Below are positions 9,321-18,464 of a stretch of 64,000 nucleotides of DNA, in pieces. The position numbers were made by a program, and so were the translations under genes. The notes under the pieces were generated by a model. It saw only the letters and a program-made list of their open reading frames with translations, did not search any database and was not told the origin of the DNA. The DNA lies in assembly GCF_001761325.1 (NCBI RefSeq), contig NZ_CP017478.1, positions 1,370,001 through 1,434,000 of the forward strand. The letters run 5' to 3'. The stretch is from Urechidicola croceus. Its GTDB lineage: Bacteria; Bacteroidota; Bacteroidia; Flavobacteriales; Flavobacteriaceae. The stretch's first letter is position 1; each line of letters starts with the position of its first letter.

Positions 9321-10196
9321 ATGATTATAATTGCTTTACTAATTATAGTATTTATTACTATTTACTTCTTCAATTTCTATAATAAAAAGGAGGCGTGGAC
9401 CGAACCAACGACACTTTTTCCAATGAAATGGAGAATTCTATTAGAGAAAAACGTGAATTTTTACAATTCGCTTTCTATTGATGAAAAAAAGTATTTTGAA
9501 TTTGAAATTCAAGAATTTTTAGCCAATCATAAAATCACTGGAATTGATGTTAATGTCGATATTACTGATAAATTATTAGTCGCTTCAAGTGCAGTAATTC
9601 CTATTTTTAAATTTCCTGATTGGAAATATACCAATCTAGATGAAGTATTGATATATAGTGATAGTTTCAACGAAAATTTTGAGACTAAAGGGGAGAATAG
9701 AAAAATTCTTGGAATGGTAGGAACAGGATTTATGAATGGTACAATGATACTTTCAAAACCTGCGCTACACCATGGTTTCTCAAATCAATCGGACAAGAAG
9801 AATACGGCTATTCATGAATTTATTCATTTGATTGACAAAATGGATGGTGTAATTGATGGAATTCCTAAGGTATTACTAGAAAATCAATATTCAATTCCTT
9901 GGTTTGACCTTATAGATAAAAAAATTGATGAAATTTATAAAAAACGATCTGACATCAACCCTTATGGAGGTACAAGTCGTGTAGAGTTTTTTGCTGTAAT
10001 TGGTGAGTATTTTTTTGAAAGACCAAAACTATTATCCAGAAAACATCCAGAATTGTATGAGATTCTTGAACAGATTTTTAATCAGTCAATGAAAAATAAA
10101 AATCTAGTTAAAAAAACTATATCTATTGGTAGAAATAGTCCTTGTCCATGCAGTAGTGGACTAAAGTATAAAAAATGTTGCGCAGTTATTAACTAA
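9321..10196 (+). CDS. M90-family (MtfA-like) zinc peptidase with C-terminal SEC-C motif
   Basis: A 291-residue protein with an N-terminal hydrophobic segment (residues 1-20), so it is probably anchored in the membrane. The middle is an MtfA/M90 peptidase: zinc motif HEFIHLIDKMDG plus downstream Glu in RVEFFAVIGEYFFERP. In Escherichia coli MtfA acts on peptides and interacts with the Mlc repressor; that partner role cannot be assumed here. The last 20 or so residues form a separate SEC-C zinc motif, GRNSPCPCSSGLKYKKCC, as found at the SecA C-terminus, where it binds zinc. It is co-oriented with the phosphatase and overlaps the convergent methyltransferase gene by 8 bp. Confidence 0.85.
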   Translation: MIIIALLIIVFITIYFFNFYNKKEAWTEPTTLFPMKWRILLEKNVNFYNSLSIDEKKYFEFEIQEFLANHKITGIDVNVDITDKLLVASSAVIPIFKFPDWKYTNLDEVLIYSDSFNENFETKGENRKILGMVGTGFMNGTMILSKPALHHGFSNQSDKKNTAIHEFIHLIDKMDGVIDGIPKVLLENQYSIPWFDLIDKKIDEIYKKRSDINPYGGTSRVEFFAVIGEYFFERPKLLSRKHPELYEILEQIFNQSMKNKNLVKKTISIGRNSPCPCSSGLKYKKCCAVIN

Positions 10197-10998
10197 TTTT
10201 TTTCACTATCCAAACATCTTGGTTAGGCTGCCAATTATCAACATCAGAAATCGTTTCAACATGTTCTAAGACTGTATCATTTTTAAAAAGCATATTCATA
10301 AACACCTTCGGATGGAAAGCAGAATACGTTCTATGCCCTTCTTTTACCATACCACGAACCACTAATTTTCCTGTTTCATAACTACCCAATTCTTTATTAG
10401 TTAATTTAGGTTTATAATTATCGCCTTGTGTTGTTAAAAACAATATTCCATTTGGTTTTAGTATTCTCCAAAGTTCTCTATACCAATCATAGTGCAGTTT
10501 TTCTGATAGATGAGTAAAAATTGAAATTCCATAAATCACATCAAAATAATCGTCAGGGTAAGGTAATTTTGCACTTAATGAATTCTTATTAAACTTAACT
10601 TCTGGAATATTCTGTGAACACCAATTTATTGTTTTTTCGTTATAATCTGTAGCAAAAAACTCACAATTATTTCCAACTAAGTTTGGTAAATGACGAATTA
10701 TTCTTCCTGGTCCGCATCCCCAATCTAATATTTTCTTACCTTCTAATTGTGTGTGCTTTTTTAAATATTTTTTTAACCATATAGCAGTCTCTTTTCCTCC
10801 ATTATAATATTTGTCATAATTCATTTGAAATGATTCATAAATCAAATAATCTGGAGGTAATATTATTGTTGGATTATTTGCTTCAAACTCTTTATTTATC
10901 TTAGAATTCTTACTCTTTTGATAAAAATACTGAAGTTTATCTACTAGATACAATAATTTTAATTGCCTTAGAGAATTTGAAACCTGCCCTACATTCAT
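10189..10998 (-). CDS. Class I SAM-dependent methyltransferase
   Basis: A 269-residue Rossmann-fold methyltransferase of the type 11/25 group. Motif I is KKILDWGCGPGR, the acidic motif II region is EFFATDYNEKTI, post-I and motif IV are PDDYFDVIYGISIFTHL, and LWRILKPNGILFLTTQG follows. About 80 residues precede motif I, and they contain PPDYLIYESFQMNY, found in methyltransferases that modify lipids, glycans or small molecules. The substrate is unknown. It is the last gene of the minus-strand run porU-porV-cdd-methyltransferase, 30 bp after cdd. Confidence 0.85.
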   Translation of the reverse strand: MNVGQVSNSLRQLKLLYLVDKLQYFYQKSKNSKINKEFEANNPTIILPPDYLIYESFQMNYDKYYNGGKETAIWLKKYLKKHTQLEGKKILDWGCGPGRIIRHLPNLVGNNCEFFATDYNEKTINWCSQNIPEVKFNKNSLSAKLPYPDDYFDVIYGISIFTHLSEKLHYDWYRELWRILKPNGILFLTTQGDNYKPKLTNKELGSYETGKLVVRGMVKEGHRTYSAFHPKVFMNMLFKNDTVLEHVETISDVDNWQPNQDVWIVKKIS

Positions 10999-11028
10999 GA
11001 AGTAAATTAATTATGAAGACCTAATTAG

Positions 11029-11511
11029 TTACAAAAAAGATTTATCAAATGCCAACGGAAGTAAATCTAGAAGGGAATCTGTCTTAATGATTTTTCCAGT
11101 TTCACCCATAAAATAAATTTCGATATTATATTTTTGATTTATTTCATATTCAGAAAGTGTTTGTCTACAAGCGCCACAAGGTGCAATAGGTTCACTAACT
11201 AAATTATTCAATGATTTTGCAGTGATTGCAATTTTTAAAATTGGTATTCCAGGATAATCAGATGAAGCCTTCCAAACAGCCACTCTTTCGGCACACATAC
11301 CGGAAGGATATGCTGCGTTTTCTTGATTATTACCAGTAATTACTTCACCATTTTCTAATAAAAATGCTGTGCCAACAAGAAATTTTGAATACGGTGCATA
11401 TGCAGTTTCTCTAATTTTAATAGCTTCATTCATCAACGATTGTACTTCTTCCGGAAGTTCACTTATAGAATTAAATAGTGTGATTGAAGTTGATAAATTA
11501 ATTTTTTTCAT
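11029..11511 (-). CDS. cdd: Cytidine deaminase
   Basis: A 160-residue tetrameric-type cytidine deaminase that converts cytidine and deoxycytidine to the uridine forms in pyrimidine salvage. The zinc and catalytic motifs are intact: CAERVAVWKA (zinc Cys and proton-shuttle Glu) and PCGACRQTLSEYE (the other two zinc Cys). The substrate loop AAYPSGM precedes the first motif. It starts 23 bp after porV. The porV-porU-cdd neighbourhood is, to my knowledge, common in flavobacteria. Confidence 0.95.
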   Translation of the reverse strand: MKKINLSTSITLFNSISELPEEVQSLMNEAIKIRETAYAPYSKFLVGTAFLLENGEVITGNNQENAAYPSGMCAERVAVWKASSDYPGIPILKIAITAKSLNNLVSEPIAPCGACRQTLSEYEINQKYNIEIYFMGETGKIIKTDSLLDLLPLAFDKSFL

Positions 11512-11534
11512 TAAAAATTGAGTCTTAATTATAA

Positions 11535-12680
11535 TTAATAATATTCGTATAATTCTCCTAAATCAAATCCTAGTGAAAATCTCAAGGTATTCTCTAATGG
11601 GTTATTTATATCTGAAGAATTAAATAAATAAGATATATCTAATCTACTACTTTTAAACTTGAATCCTGCTCCTAATGTAAAATATTTACGAGCACCTTTT
11701 AGGTCATTTTCATTGAAATAACCTGTTCTTAAAGCAAACGAATTGTCATACATATATTCAACTCCTAAAGCCCATGTAAACTCTTTCATTTCTTCACTAA
11801 AACCACCTGGAGCATCTCCAAATGATTGAAACATTCCTGCGAAGAACTCAACATCATCATCTTTTCCTTCAATGATTTCTCCTGTTTCAGGATCTCTTAA
11901 AGGTGGTGTTGGAACCAATAATTTGGTAAATTCTAAAGTTGTACTTATTGTATTATAATCATCTAAAATAAAATCAAATCCTCCTCCTAATTTTAAGTTA
12001 GTAGGTATAAAATTTTCACGTCCACCATCAGTATAAGAAACTTTTGGTCCAATGTTAGAAATATTAAATCCACCTCTCCATTTTCCATTAAAATCTCCAT
12101 AATTATTTTCTTCTGATTGGTAGTATCCTGAAATATCAACTGCAAATGTATTTACAGTGTTTAATTGCGAATTATCTACTTTTAATGCAAAATCAGAACG
12201 AATATATCGCATAGTAACACCCAAAGAAAATGTTTCATTAAGTTTTAATGCATATGTTCCATCTACAGATAATTCATTTGGCTTTTCTTTACCAATTTCA
12301 TTTCCAGAATTGTCGGTCAGTTGAATTTCTCCTAATGTAAAATATTTGAAACTCGCAGCCCATGCGCTTCGATCATTTATTCTATTTCCAAATGAAACCC
12401 CACCTAAAAATACATCATTTACCAACTCTCTCATCCATGGTGTATAATTAACAGCCAAAGCGTATTGCGAATTTAAAAAAGCATACTTAGCTGGATTGTG
12501 ATGTTGAGAATTAGCATCAGAAGATGTTGCAACACCAACATCACCCATACCTCCTGCTCTTGCATCTGGTGTAATCAATAAAAATGGTGCCGCTGTCGTT
12601 ATAGGGTTTGGCTCATCTTGAGCCCTAAGTGCAGGTATCGTAAATAAAATTACAAATAATACTATTATTAATTTTTTCAT
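11535..12680 (-). CDS. porV: Type IX secretion outer-membrane protein PorV
   Basis: A 381-residue beta-barrel of the PorV/LptO family. Residues 1-20 are a signal peptide. The mature N-terminus holds the family motif FLLITPDARAGGMGDVGVA followed by HHNPAKYAF, and the barrel ends LGFDLGELYEYY. In the type IX system PorV collects cargo carrying the C-terminal domain from the translocon and brings it to the PorU sortase. It follows porU by 37 bp on the same strand, which fits co-production with its partner. Confidence 0.95.
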   Translation of the reverse strand: MKKLIIVLFVILFTIPALRAQDEPNPITTAAPFLLITPDARAGGMGDVGVATSSDANSQHHNPAKYAFLNSQYALAVNYTPWMRELVNDVFLGGVSFGNRINDRSAWAASFKYFTLGEIQLTDNSGNEIGKEKPNELSVDGTYALKLNETFSLGVTMRYIRSDFALKVDNSQLNTVNTFAVDISGYYQSEENNYGDFNGKWRGGFNISNIGPKVSYTDGGRENFIPTNLKLGGGFDFILDDYNTISTTLEFTKLLVPTPPLRDPETGEIIEGKDDDVEFFAGMFQSFGDAPGGFSEEMKEFTWALGVEYMYDNSFALRTGYFNENDLKGARKYFTLGAGFKFKSSRLDISYLFNSSDINNPLENTLRFSLGFDLGELYEYY

Positions 12681-12717
12681 TTATTTATTAAGTTAAAGTG
12701 GTACAAATATCTTTATT

Positions 12718-15700
12718 TTATTGGAGTATTACTAATTTCTCGTATTTTTCTGCTTTCACATTGGACAACAAACTTTTAACATTTAGTTTATATACATATA
12801 CTCCTTTTCCTATTTTATCTCCAAAATCATCTAAACCATTCCAAGTGATTGAACGTGATAAATTTCCATCTGATTGTACAGTTTGATTAATGGTTTTGAC
12901 TAATTTTCCTGATACTGTGAAAATTTGAACTTGCACATCTAATGCTTCATTTGGTTTATTATGATTAAACCAAAATTCAGTGTAATTCACAAATGGATTT
13001 GGATAATTTAATACGTTATCAAGTACCATTTCTGAATCATTAACTACAACAAATGTTAACGTTGCACAAGATGAATTATTGTAAGTATCCCAAGCACATA
13101 ACTCAAGAGTATGAATTCCAGACTCTAAGTTTCTAAATAAATAATTCACTTTTCCTTTAGTAAAATCATTTAATTCTGTTTGGTAATAATCATTTAGCAC
13201 TACAGGATTTGCTTGATCACCATCTAATATAGCTACAATATCATGATCTACAGCCGTTATAGAAGTATTAATTCCGCTTTCATCTTCCAAAACAGCAACT
13301 AAATAAGGTGACGAATTTGTATTTCCTCCATCAATAAATGTTTCGTCATTCATATACAATTTTATTTCAGGTCCTTCATCATCAACTGCTGCATCTTCAT
13401 TTATACCTCCAATAACTACATCAAAATTATATCCTGCTTTGTCTATAACATCATCATCAGCATAAAAACTTATTTTACCATTTCCATAAGCAATTCTCAA
13501 ATCTTTTGGGGCAATAAAATCAAAGGTGAAATCACCATTTTCAACTGTAGCTCTACCTCTAAAAATCTTACTTTCTAAAGCGTCAAACTCCATAACTATA
13601 CCATGATTATCATTGTCAAGTGTAGTTTTATTTATAGATTTATCATATACAGTCGCCGACAATTCACCATTATAATCGTTAAGTTTATTGCCAACAGCAT
13701 CAGTAATAATTCCTCTAAACGAAACATGTGAAAGTGCTTTTATAGTATCTAAAGACTCTGTGATTTCAATATCATTCATATGAGTTAAACGAATATCTTC
13801 TTTTGGCACTGCCAATTTCATTGCCGGATCACCTAATGAATAAATAAACAATCTTTGATTTGTTGTAAATTGATTTTTTATAGTCATCAATGCTTCTGAA
13901 ATAGTTAAATCACTATTATCAAAATTCAATAATAATTCAGTGAGACGATCATTAAAAACTCTACCTACATTTATATATATTTCTCTTGTTGTCGTAATCA
14001 AAGTACTTGACCCTCCATTTTTACTCCATATTACATATTCACCTCCAGCCTGTCGTAGAGGATTATCAAATTGAGAAAACTGGCATGTAATTGTAATAAT
14101 TAATGGTTGTTTATTTACATTATTCCATGCTTGAAGTTCTGGTATTTCTAAAATTCGTTCAGCTGCCCATCCATCTTGACCACCATGACCAAAATAATTA
14201 ATCATTAAAGTTCCTGTTTCAACCCCATTTGAAATTGCGGTATTTACATCAGGATATCTTTCACCACCCGCAGAAGTTTCTTGAGAAAAGGCATCAGCAT
14301 ATATTTTTTTAACATTTAAAATCGGTTTTCTTAACTTTATAGAATCTGCAATTTGTTCCATTGTACTTTGAAGTACGGATTCACTTGCGATATCTAAATC
14401 ATCAGAAATAAGTGTTACCAAATTTCTCCAATCACCATAAGAGTTTGTACTATTATAATTAATAATTTTATCAACTACATTAGACGCTTGTACTATATCT
14501 GAAACTGGAATTCTTCCTGTTGCAACATCTTGTCTATTATTTGGAGTCAATAGTCCTTCATTTTCATCGAGCATTGCAAAATAATCATCGGTAAGATATG
14601 AAGTTGCTAAATTAAAACTTTCAAAAGCTAAAAACGCTGGCACAATATTGTTATTTCCAAAAATTCTATCTTTATAATCGAAGGATGCATCACCAAATAG
14701 ACACAAATATTTAATTCTATTTTCTGGTGTAGATGCACTATTATATAAATATTTAGTAAAATCTCGAATTGCAGTTAAATCAGGACTTCCAGAAGAAAAT
14801 TCATTATATATTTCAAATAAATCAACAACTTCAACTGTCAAGCCTTTTGCCCTATGAAAATCTGCCAATCTTTCAGCTTCTCCAGCCAAAAAATCTTGAG
14901 TCACTATAACATAATCTATATCTTCTAAAGCATGTAAATTTTGGTTATCAACTTTACTTTGAGATAAAGTTTCAGGTGTAAAATAATCGTCTTGATTTAA
15001 TGCAATATATTCTTGAAAAGTGTTTGAACTCTCATTAAAAGAAAATGTTGTATTGGTTGATTGGTTAACTACTCTAAAAGGATTCATAGGGTCTGTAACA
15101 TTCCAAACTTCTGCAATATTATTTCCGTTTTGGATTTCATATCTATAAATTCCATTATTATTGATGTCAAAATTTCTAAAACCAAATTGATTTCCATTTG
15201 CAACTAATTTCTTTTTACCTATAACTTCAATGTAATCTAAATAAGCTTTAGCAGATGGATTTCCATTATTATCAAATGTAACTTCAACATTAACTTCATT
15301 TCCAGAAATATTTACACTGCCTTCATTTTCTCTTGCAAACGCTAAAATTAAACTACCTAAAGAAACTGCAGGATAACTAATTGTGGTTAATTCTTGACCA
15401 TTAACTTTTATATGCATTTGCGACGATGAAGATGATTCAACAACCCCACGAACTCTCACTGTAATATCCTCAGAGTTATCTATATTATTAAAAGGAATTG
15501 TAAAGTTCTGGACATTTTCAACTGTTAAATTTTCACCAAACCATTGCTGACCAACAGAGAATAAATTAAATTCTTCCTTTTCATAAAAATTGTGGTCGTC
15601 AAATGTTGTTATAACTTGATTGGTTGAAGTAGTTATAGGAATTTCGTTTTCAATTCTTTTACCTTCAGCGCCATCAACAGTTATAAAATAGTAAGATTTA

Positions 15701-16524
15701 TCTGAAAAAATATTTTTCTTATGTCTTATTTCATTAGCAATTAAATTAACATCCCATGCGTCTGGACCTCTACCATAGAAGAGTATATAATCGTTACTAT
15801 CAAAACTATTATCTTCTTCTCCACTAACAAAAATTGCATTTTCCTGCAAATCATCATATCGAAACTCACTATTTAAAAATGGCAACATTGCACCACCATT
15901 TCCATAAACTTTAATGTTCTTAGGATTTATTTTAGAAGGATCAATTCCTAAACTTTGTAAAAAGGAACTATTTATTTTAAAAACACCAGTAGTATCAATA
16001 CTAAACTTATACCAATCGCCAGTTGATAAAACAGAATTATAACCTCTATTATTTAATCTACTCGTTCTATTTGCAATTGATTTTTTTAGTGAATATTCTA
16101 AATCAAACGATATTACTTTTTTTAAAACTCCATTTTGAATAACTAACGGTGTTAGTGTTAAAAGTACTTCAGAATTATTTCTTGATTTGGCAATTGACAA
16201 ATCACTTTTTAAATCTGATGAAATTTTATTAAGTTCTATATTTTTAGAGAACTGAGAAGTTAACGACTCATATTTTACGTTTTTTATTAGGTATGAATCT
16301 ATTTCATAACCATTAGAAACGTTCCAAGAATTGGTATAATTTGGAAGTAAATTATCATCTAAAAATTGATTTTTAACCGTAGGAATATCAATTTTATTCT
16401 TTTCACTTGTATAAATTGGCTCTTCAACCCAGTCCAAATTTATCGATTTTCGCTCACTCAATTGCGAATAACTAGCAGTAAATGAGATTATTGCAATAAA
16501 TAATATAATCTTTATCTTATTCAT
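12718..16524 (-). CDS. porU: Type IX secretion sortase PorU (C25 gingipain-like)
   Basis: A 1268-residue surface protease-like sortase that removes the C-terminal signal from T9SS cargo and attaches the cargo at the cell surface. Residues 1-20 are a signal peptide. The C25 catalytic domain covers roughly residues 550-900, with catalytic His780 in NYFGHGGQDGW and Cys814 in TITCQFSQFD. The C-terminus carries a T9SS-like domain with NYPNPFVNYTEF and GKGVYVYKLNVKS, as expected for the flavobacterial form. It leads the minus-strand run porU-porV-cdd and is divergent from gldJ, another motility and secretion gene. A short inverted repeat lies 14 bp upstream. Confidence 0.95.
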   Translation of the reverse strand: MNKIKIILFIAIISFTASYSQLSERKSINLDWVEEPIYTSEKNKIDIPTVKNQFLDDNLLPNYTNSWNVSNGYEIDSYLIKNVKYESLTSQFSKNIELNKISSDLKSDLSIAKSRNNSEVLLTLTPLVIQNGVLKKVISFDLEYSLKKSIANRTSRLNNRGYNSVLSTGDWYKFSIDTTGVFKINSSFLQSLGIDPSKINPKNIKVYGNGGAMLPFLNSEFRYDDLQENAIFVSGEEDNSFDSNDYILFYGRGPDAWDVNLIANEIRHKKNIFSDKSYYFITVDGAEGKRIENEIPITTSTNQVITTFDDHNFYEKEEFNLFSVGQQWFGENLTVENVQNFTIPFNNIDNSEDITVRVRGVVESSSSSQMHIKVNGQELTTISYPAVSLGSLILAFARENEGSVNISGNEVNVEVTFDNNGNPSAKAYLDYIEVIGKKKLVANGNQFGFRNFDINNNGIYRYEIQNGNNIAEVWNVTDPMNPFRVVNQSTNTTFSFNESSNTFQEYIALNQDDYFTPETLSQSKVDNQNLHALEDIDYVIVTQDFLAGEAERLADFHRAKGLTVEVVDLFEIYNEFSSGSPDLTAIRDFTKYLYNSASTPENRIKYLCLFGDASFDYKDRIFGNNNIVPAFLAFESFNLATSYLTDDYFAMLDENEGLLTPNNRQDVATGRIPVSDIVQASNVVDKIINYNSTNSYGDWRNLVTLISDDLDIASESVLQSTMEQIADSIKLRKPILNVKKIYADAFSQETSAGGERYPDVNTAISNGVETGTLMINYFGHGGQDGWAAERILEIPELQAWNNVNKQPLIITITCQFSQFDNPLRQAGGEYVIWSKNGGSSTLITTTREIYINVGRVFNDRLTELLLNFDNSDLTISEALMTIKNQFTTNQRLFIYSLGDPAMKLAVPKEDIRLTHMNDIEITESLDTIKALSHVSFRGIITDAVGNKLNDYNGELSATVYDKSINKTTLDNDNHGIVMEFDALESKIFRGRATVENGDFTFDFIAPKDLRIAYGNGKISFYADDDVIDKAGYNFDVVIGGINEDAAVDDEGPEIKLYMNDETFIDGGNTNSSPYLVAVLEDESGINTSITAVDHDIVAILDGDQANPVVLNDYYQTELNDFTKGKVNYLFRNLESGIHTLELCAWDTYNNSSCATLTFVVVNDSEMVLDNVLNYPNPFVNYTEFWFNHNKPNEALDVQVQIFTVSGKLVKTINQTVQSDGNLSRSITWNGLDDFGDKIGKGVYVYKLNVKSLLSNVKAEKYEKLVILQ

Positions 16525-16537
16525 ATCTACACTAATA

Positions 16538-16553
16538 AACGCATATTTGCGTT
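16538..16553. promoter_or_regulatory. Inverted repeat between porU and gldJ
   Basis: AACGCA, a TATT spacer and TGCGTT form a 16-bp dyad 14 bp upstream of the porU start codon. It could be an operator or part of the porU promoter. No binding protein can be named. Confidence 0.35.
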
Positions 16554-16683
16554 ATATATTTTAATACAATACAACATTACATATAATAAAGAAATAAAAC
16601 AATCGTTATAGAAAACAAATGTAAATACATTGCATTAAAAATAACTTGTAAAAAAATTTATTTAGTGTATCTTGCAGCATTAA

Positions 16684-18399
16684 ATGAACCCTAAAGTTGA
16701 AATGAATATGAGAATTGTTAAATCAAGAGTAAATTACTTGTTTATTGCATTATTCGCGATATCATTGGTAAGTTGCCACAACAGAAAACATGAAAATAGC
16801 ACATCCTTAACTGGATGGAGTTCTAAAGATAAAATTAGTCGCGGTTTTTCTGACGGAACAAACTATAAAGGTCAACAAACTCCTCCAGGAATGGTTTTAA
16901 TTGAAGGAGGTACATTTACTATGGGACATGTACAAGATGACGTACTTTTTGACTGGAATACCACTCCAGTTGATATGCAAGTTCGATCATTTTATATGGA
17001 TGAGACTGAAGTTACTAATTCTGAATATTTATTTTATTTAGAATGGTTGAGTCAAGTTTATCCATCTTCTGAAGAACAAAATAAGCATATTTATAAAAGT
17101 GCATTGCCTGACACATTGGTATGGAGACATACACTAGGAGCAAATGAATTATTGACCGAAAATTACTTAAGACATCCTTCTTATGCAGACTACCCTGTAG
17201 TTGGTGTTAGTTGGTTACAAGCAACTAATTATTGTAAATGGAGAAGTAATATTATTGCAGAAAAAGTTTTAATGGATAAAGGTATCTTAAATGATATTTA
17301 TAGTGATGATTCTTTAAAAGTAGACGGAAATAATCATTTTGACATAGCAACATACTTAGTAAACCCTTATGCATTATATGAAGGAGATTCATCTGCTTAT
17401 AAAAAAGGGTTACCTGTAGCAAGAAAAAAAGGACAAGAAAGAGCTTCAAGAGATGAATTTTCTGGAAGACACGTAAAAATTTCAGATGGAATTGTTCCTA
17501 CTAAATTTAGATTACCTTCAGAGGCTGAATGGGAATATGCAGCTAAAGCCTATGTAGAAAATAGAGAATACAATAATATTAGAGGTCGTAAGAAATATGC
17601 TTGGAGTGGTAAATATACTCGAAACAAATCAACTAAATTTAAAGGTGACCAAATGGCCAATTTTAAACAAGGTCGTGGTGATTATAGTGGAGTTGCAGGA
17701 TGGAGTAATGATGGTGGAGATATAACAATGCCGATTAGATCTTATGATCCAAATGCATATGGACTTTATGATATGTCTGGAAATGTTGCCGAATGGGTAT
17801 CTGATGTTTATAGACCTATTATAGATACTGATGCAAATGACTTTAACTATTATCGTGGAAATGTTTTCACAAAACCGATGATTGATGAAGAAGGTAAAGT
17901 TGTTATTGTTGATTATGAAACTTTAGAATATGATACGTTGACAAATGGTAAAATAATACCTAAAGATTTACCTGGAAGTGTAAAATACATTCCTATCACA
18001 AAGAGAGATGCGTATATGAGAAATAACTACGAAAAATCGTATAATATTGATACTCGTGATGGTGATTTAGCTTCAACTAAATTGTATGACAAAGATGAAG
18101 ATGAATTAGCTGTTAAACCAAGAATGTATAACTCACCTATAACACCTTCAAATATTGGAGAAAGTGGTTTACGTATTCAAGAATACGATGACCAAGTAAG
18201 AACTACATTGATTAGTAATGAATCTCGTGTTTATAAAGGTGGTTCATGGAAAGATAGAGAGTTTTGGTTAGACCCAGCACAAAGAAGACATTTACCAGAA
18301 TATATGGCAACTAGTTTTATTGGATTTAGATGTGCTACTGATAAATTAGGTCCTATGACTTATGACAAAAGAAAAAGAACAACAGAAAAAATTAGATAA
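16684..18399 (+). CDS. gldJ: Gliding motility lipoprotein GldJ
   Basis: A 571-residue lipoprotein of the GldJ family, needed for gliding and type IX secretion. The lipobox is SLVSC. The body is a formylglycine-generating-enzyme-like (SUMF1) fold: MVLIEGGTFTMGHV, MDETEVTNSEYLFYLEW, VGVSWLQATNYCKW, FRLPSEAEWEYAAKAY, YDMSGNVAEWVSD and VYKGGSWKDRE. GldJ is not thought to be an enzyme. The ATG at 16684 is followed by others at 16702 and 16708. The last gives a more typical 23-residue signal peptide, and the likely -7 box TATCTTGC at 16668 is so close that a downstream start is plausible. Confidence 0.94.
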   Translation: MNPKVEMNMRIVKSRVNYLFIALFAISLVSCHNRKHENSTSLTGWSSKDKISRGFSDGTNYKGQQTPPGMVLIEGGTFTMGHVQDDVLFDWNTTPVDMQVRSFYMDETEVTNSEYLFYLEWLSQVYPSSEEQNKHIYKSALPDTLVWRHTLGANELLTENYLRHPSYADYPVVGVSWLQATNYCKWRSNIIAEKVLMDKGILNDIYSDDSLKVDGNNHFDIATYLVNPYALYEGDSSAYKKGLPVARKKGQERASRDEFSGRHVKISDGIVPTKFRLPSEAEWEYAAKAYVENREYNNIRGRKKYAWSGKYTRNKSTKFKGDQMANFKQGRGDYSGVAGWSNDGGDITMPIRSYDPNAYGLYDMSGNVAEWVSDVYRPIIDTDANDFNYYRGNVFTKPMIDEEGKVVIVDYETLEYDTLTNGKIIPKDLPGSVKYIPITKRDAYMRNNYEKSYNIDTRDGDLASTKLYDKDEDELAVKPRMYNSPITPSNIGESGLRIQEYDDQVRTTLISNESRVYKGGSWKDREFWLDPAQRRHLPEYMATSFIGFRCATDKLGPMTYDKRKRTTEKIR

Positions 18400-18422
18400 T
18401 ATATTTTAACTATAATATTAAA

Positions 18423-18455
18423 AAAACCTCGTTTTATTAGCGAGGTTTTTTTTAT
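18423..18455 (+). terminator. Rho-independent terminator between gldJ and murF
   Basis: A 9-bp stem AAAACCTCG/CGAGGTTTT (18423-18431 with 18441-18449), a 9-base loop and an uninterrupted T-run. Only about 10 bases separate it from the murF start codon. Confidence 0.88.
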
Positions 18456-18464
18456 TTTTATAAT

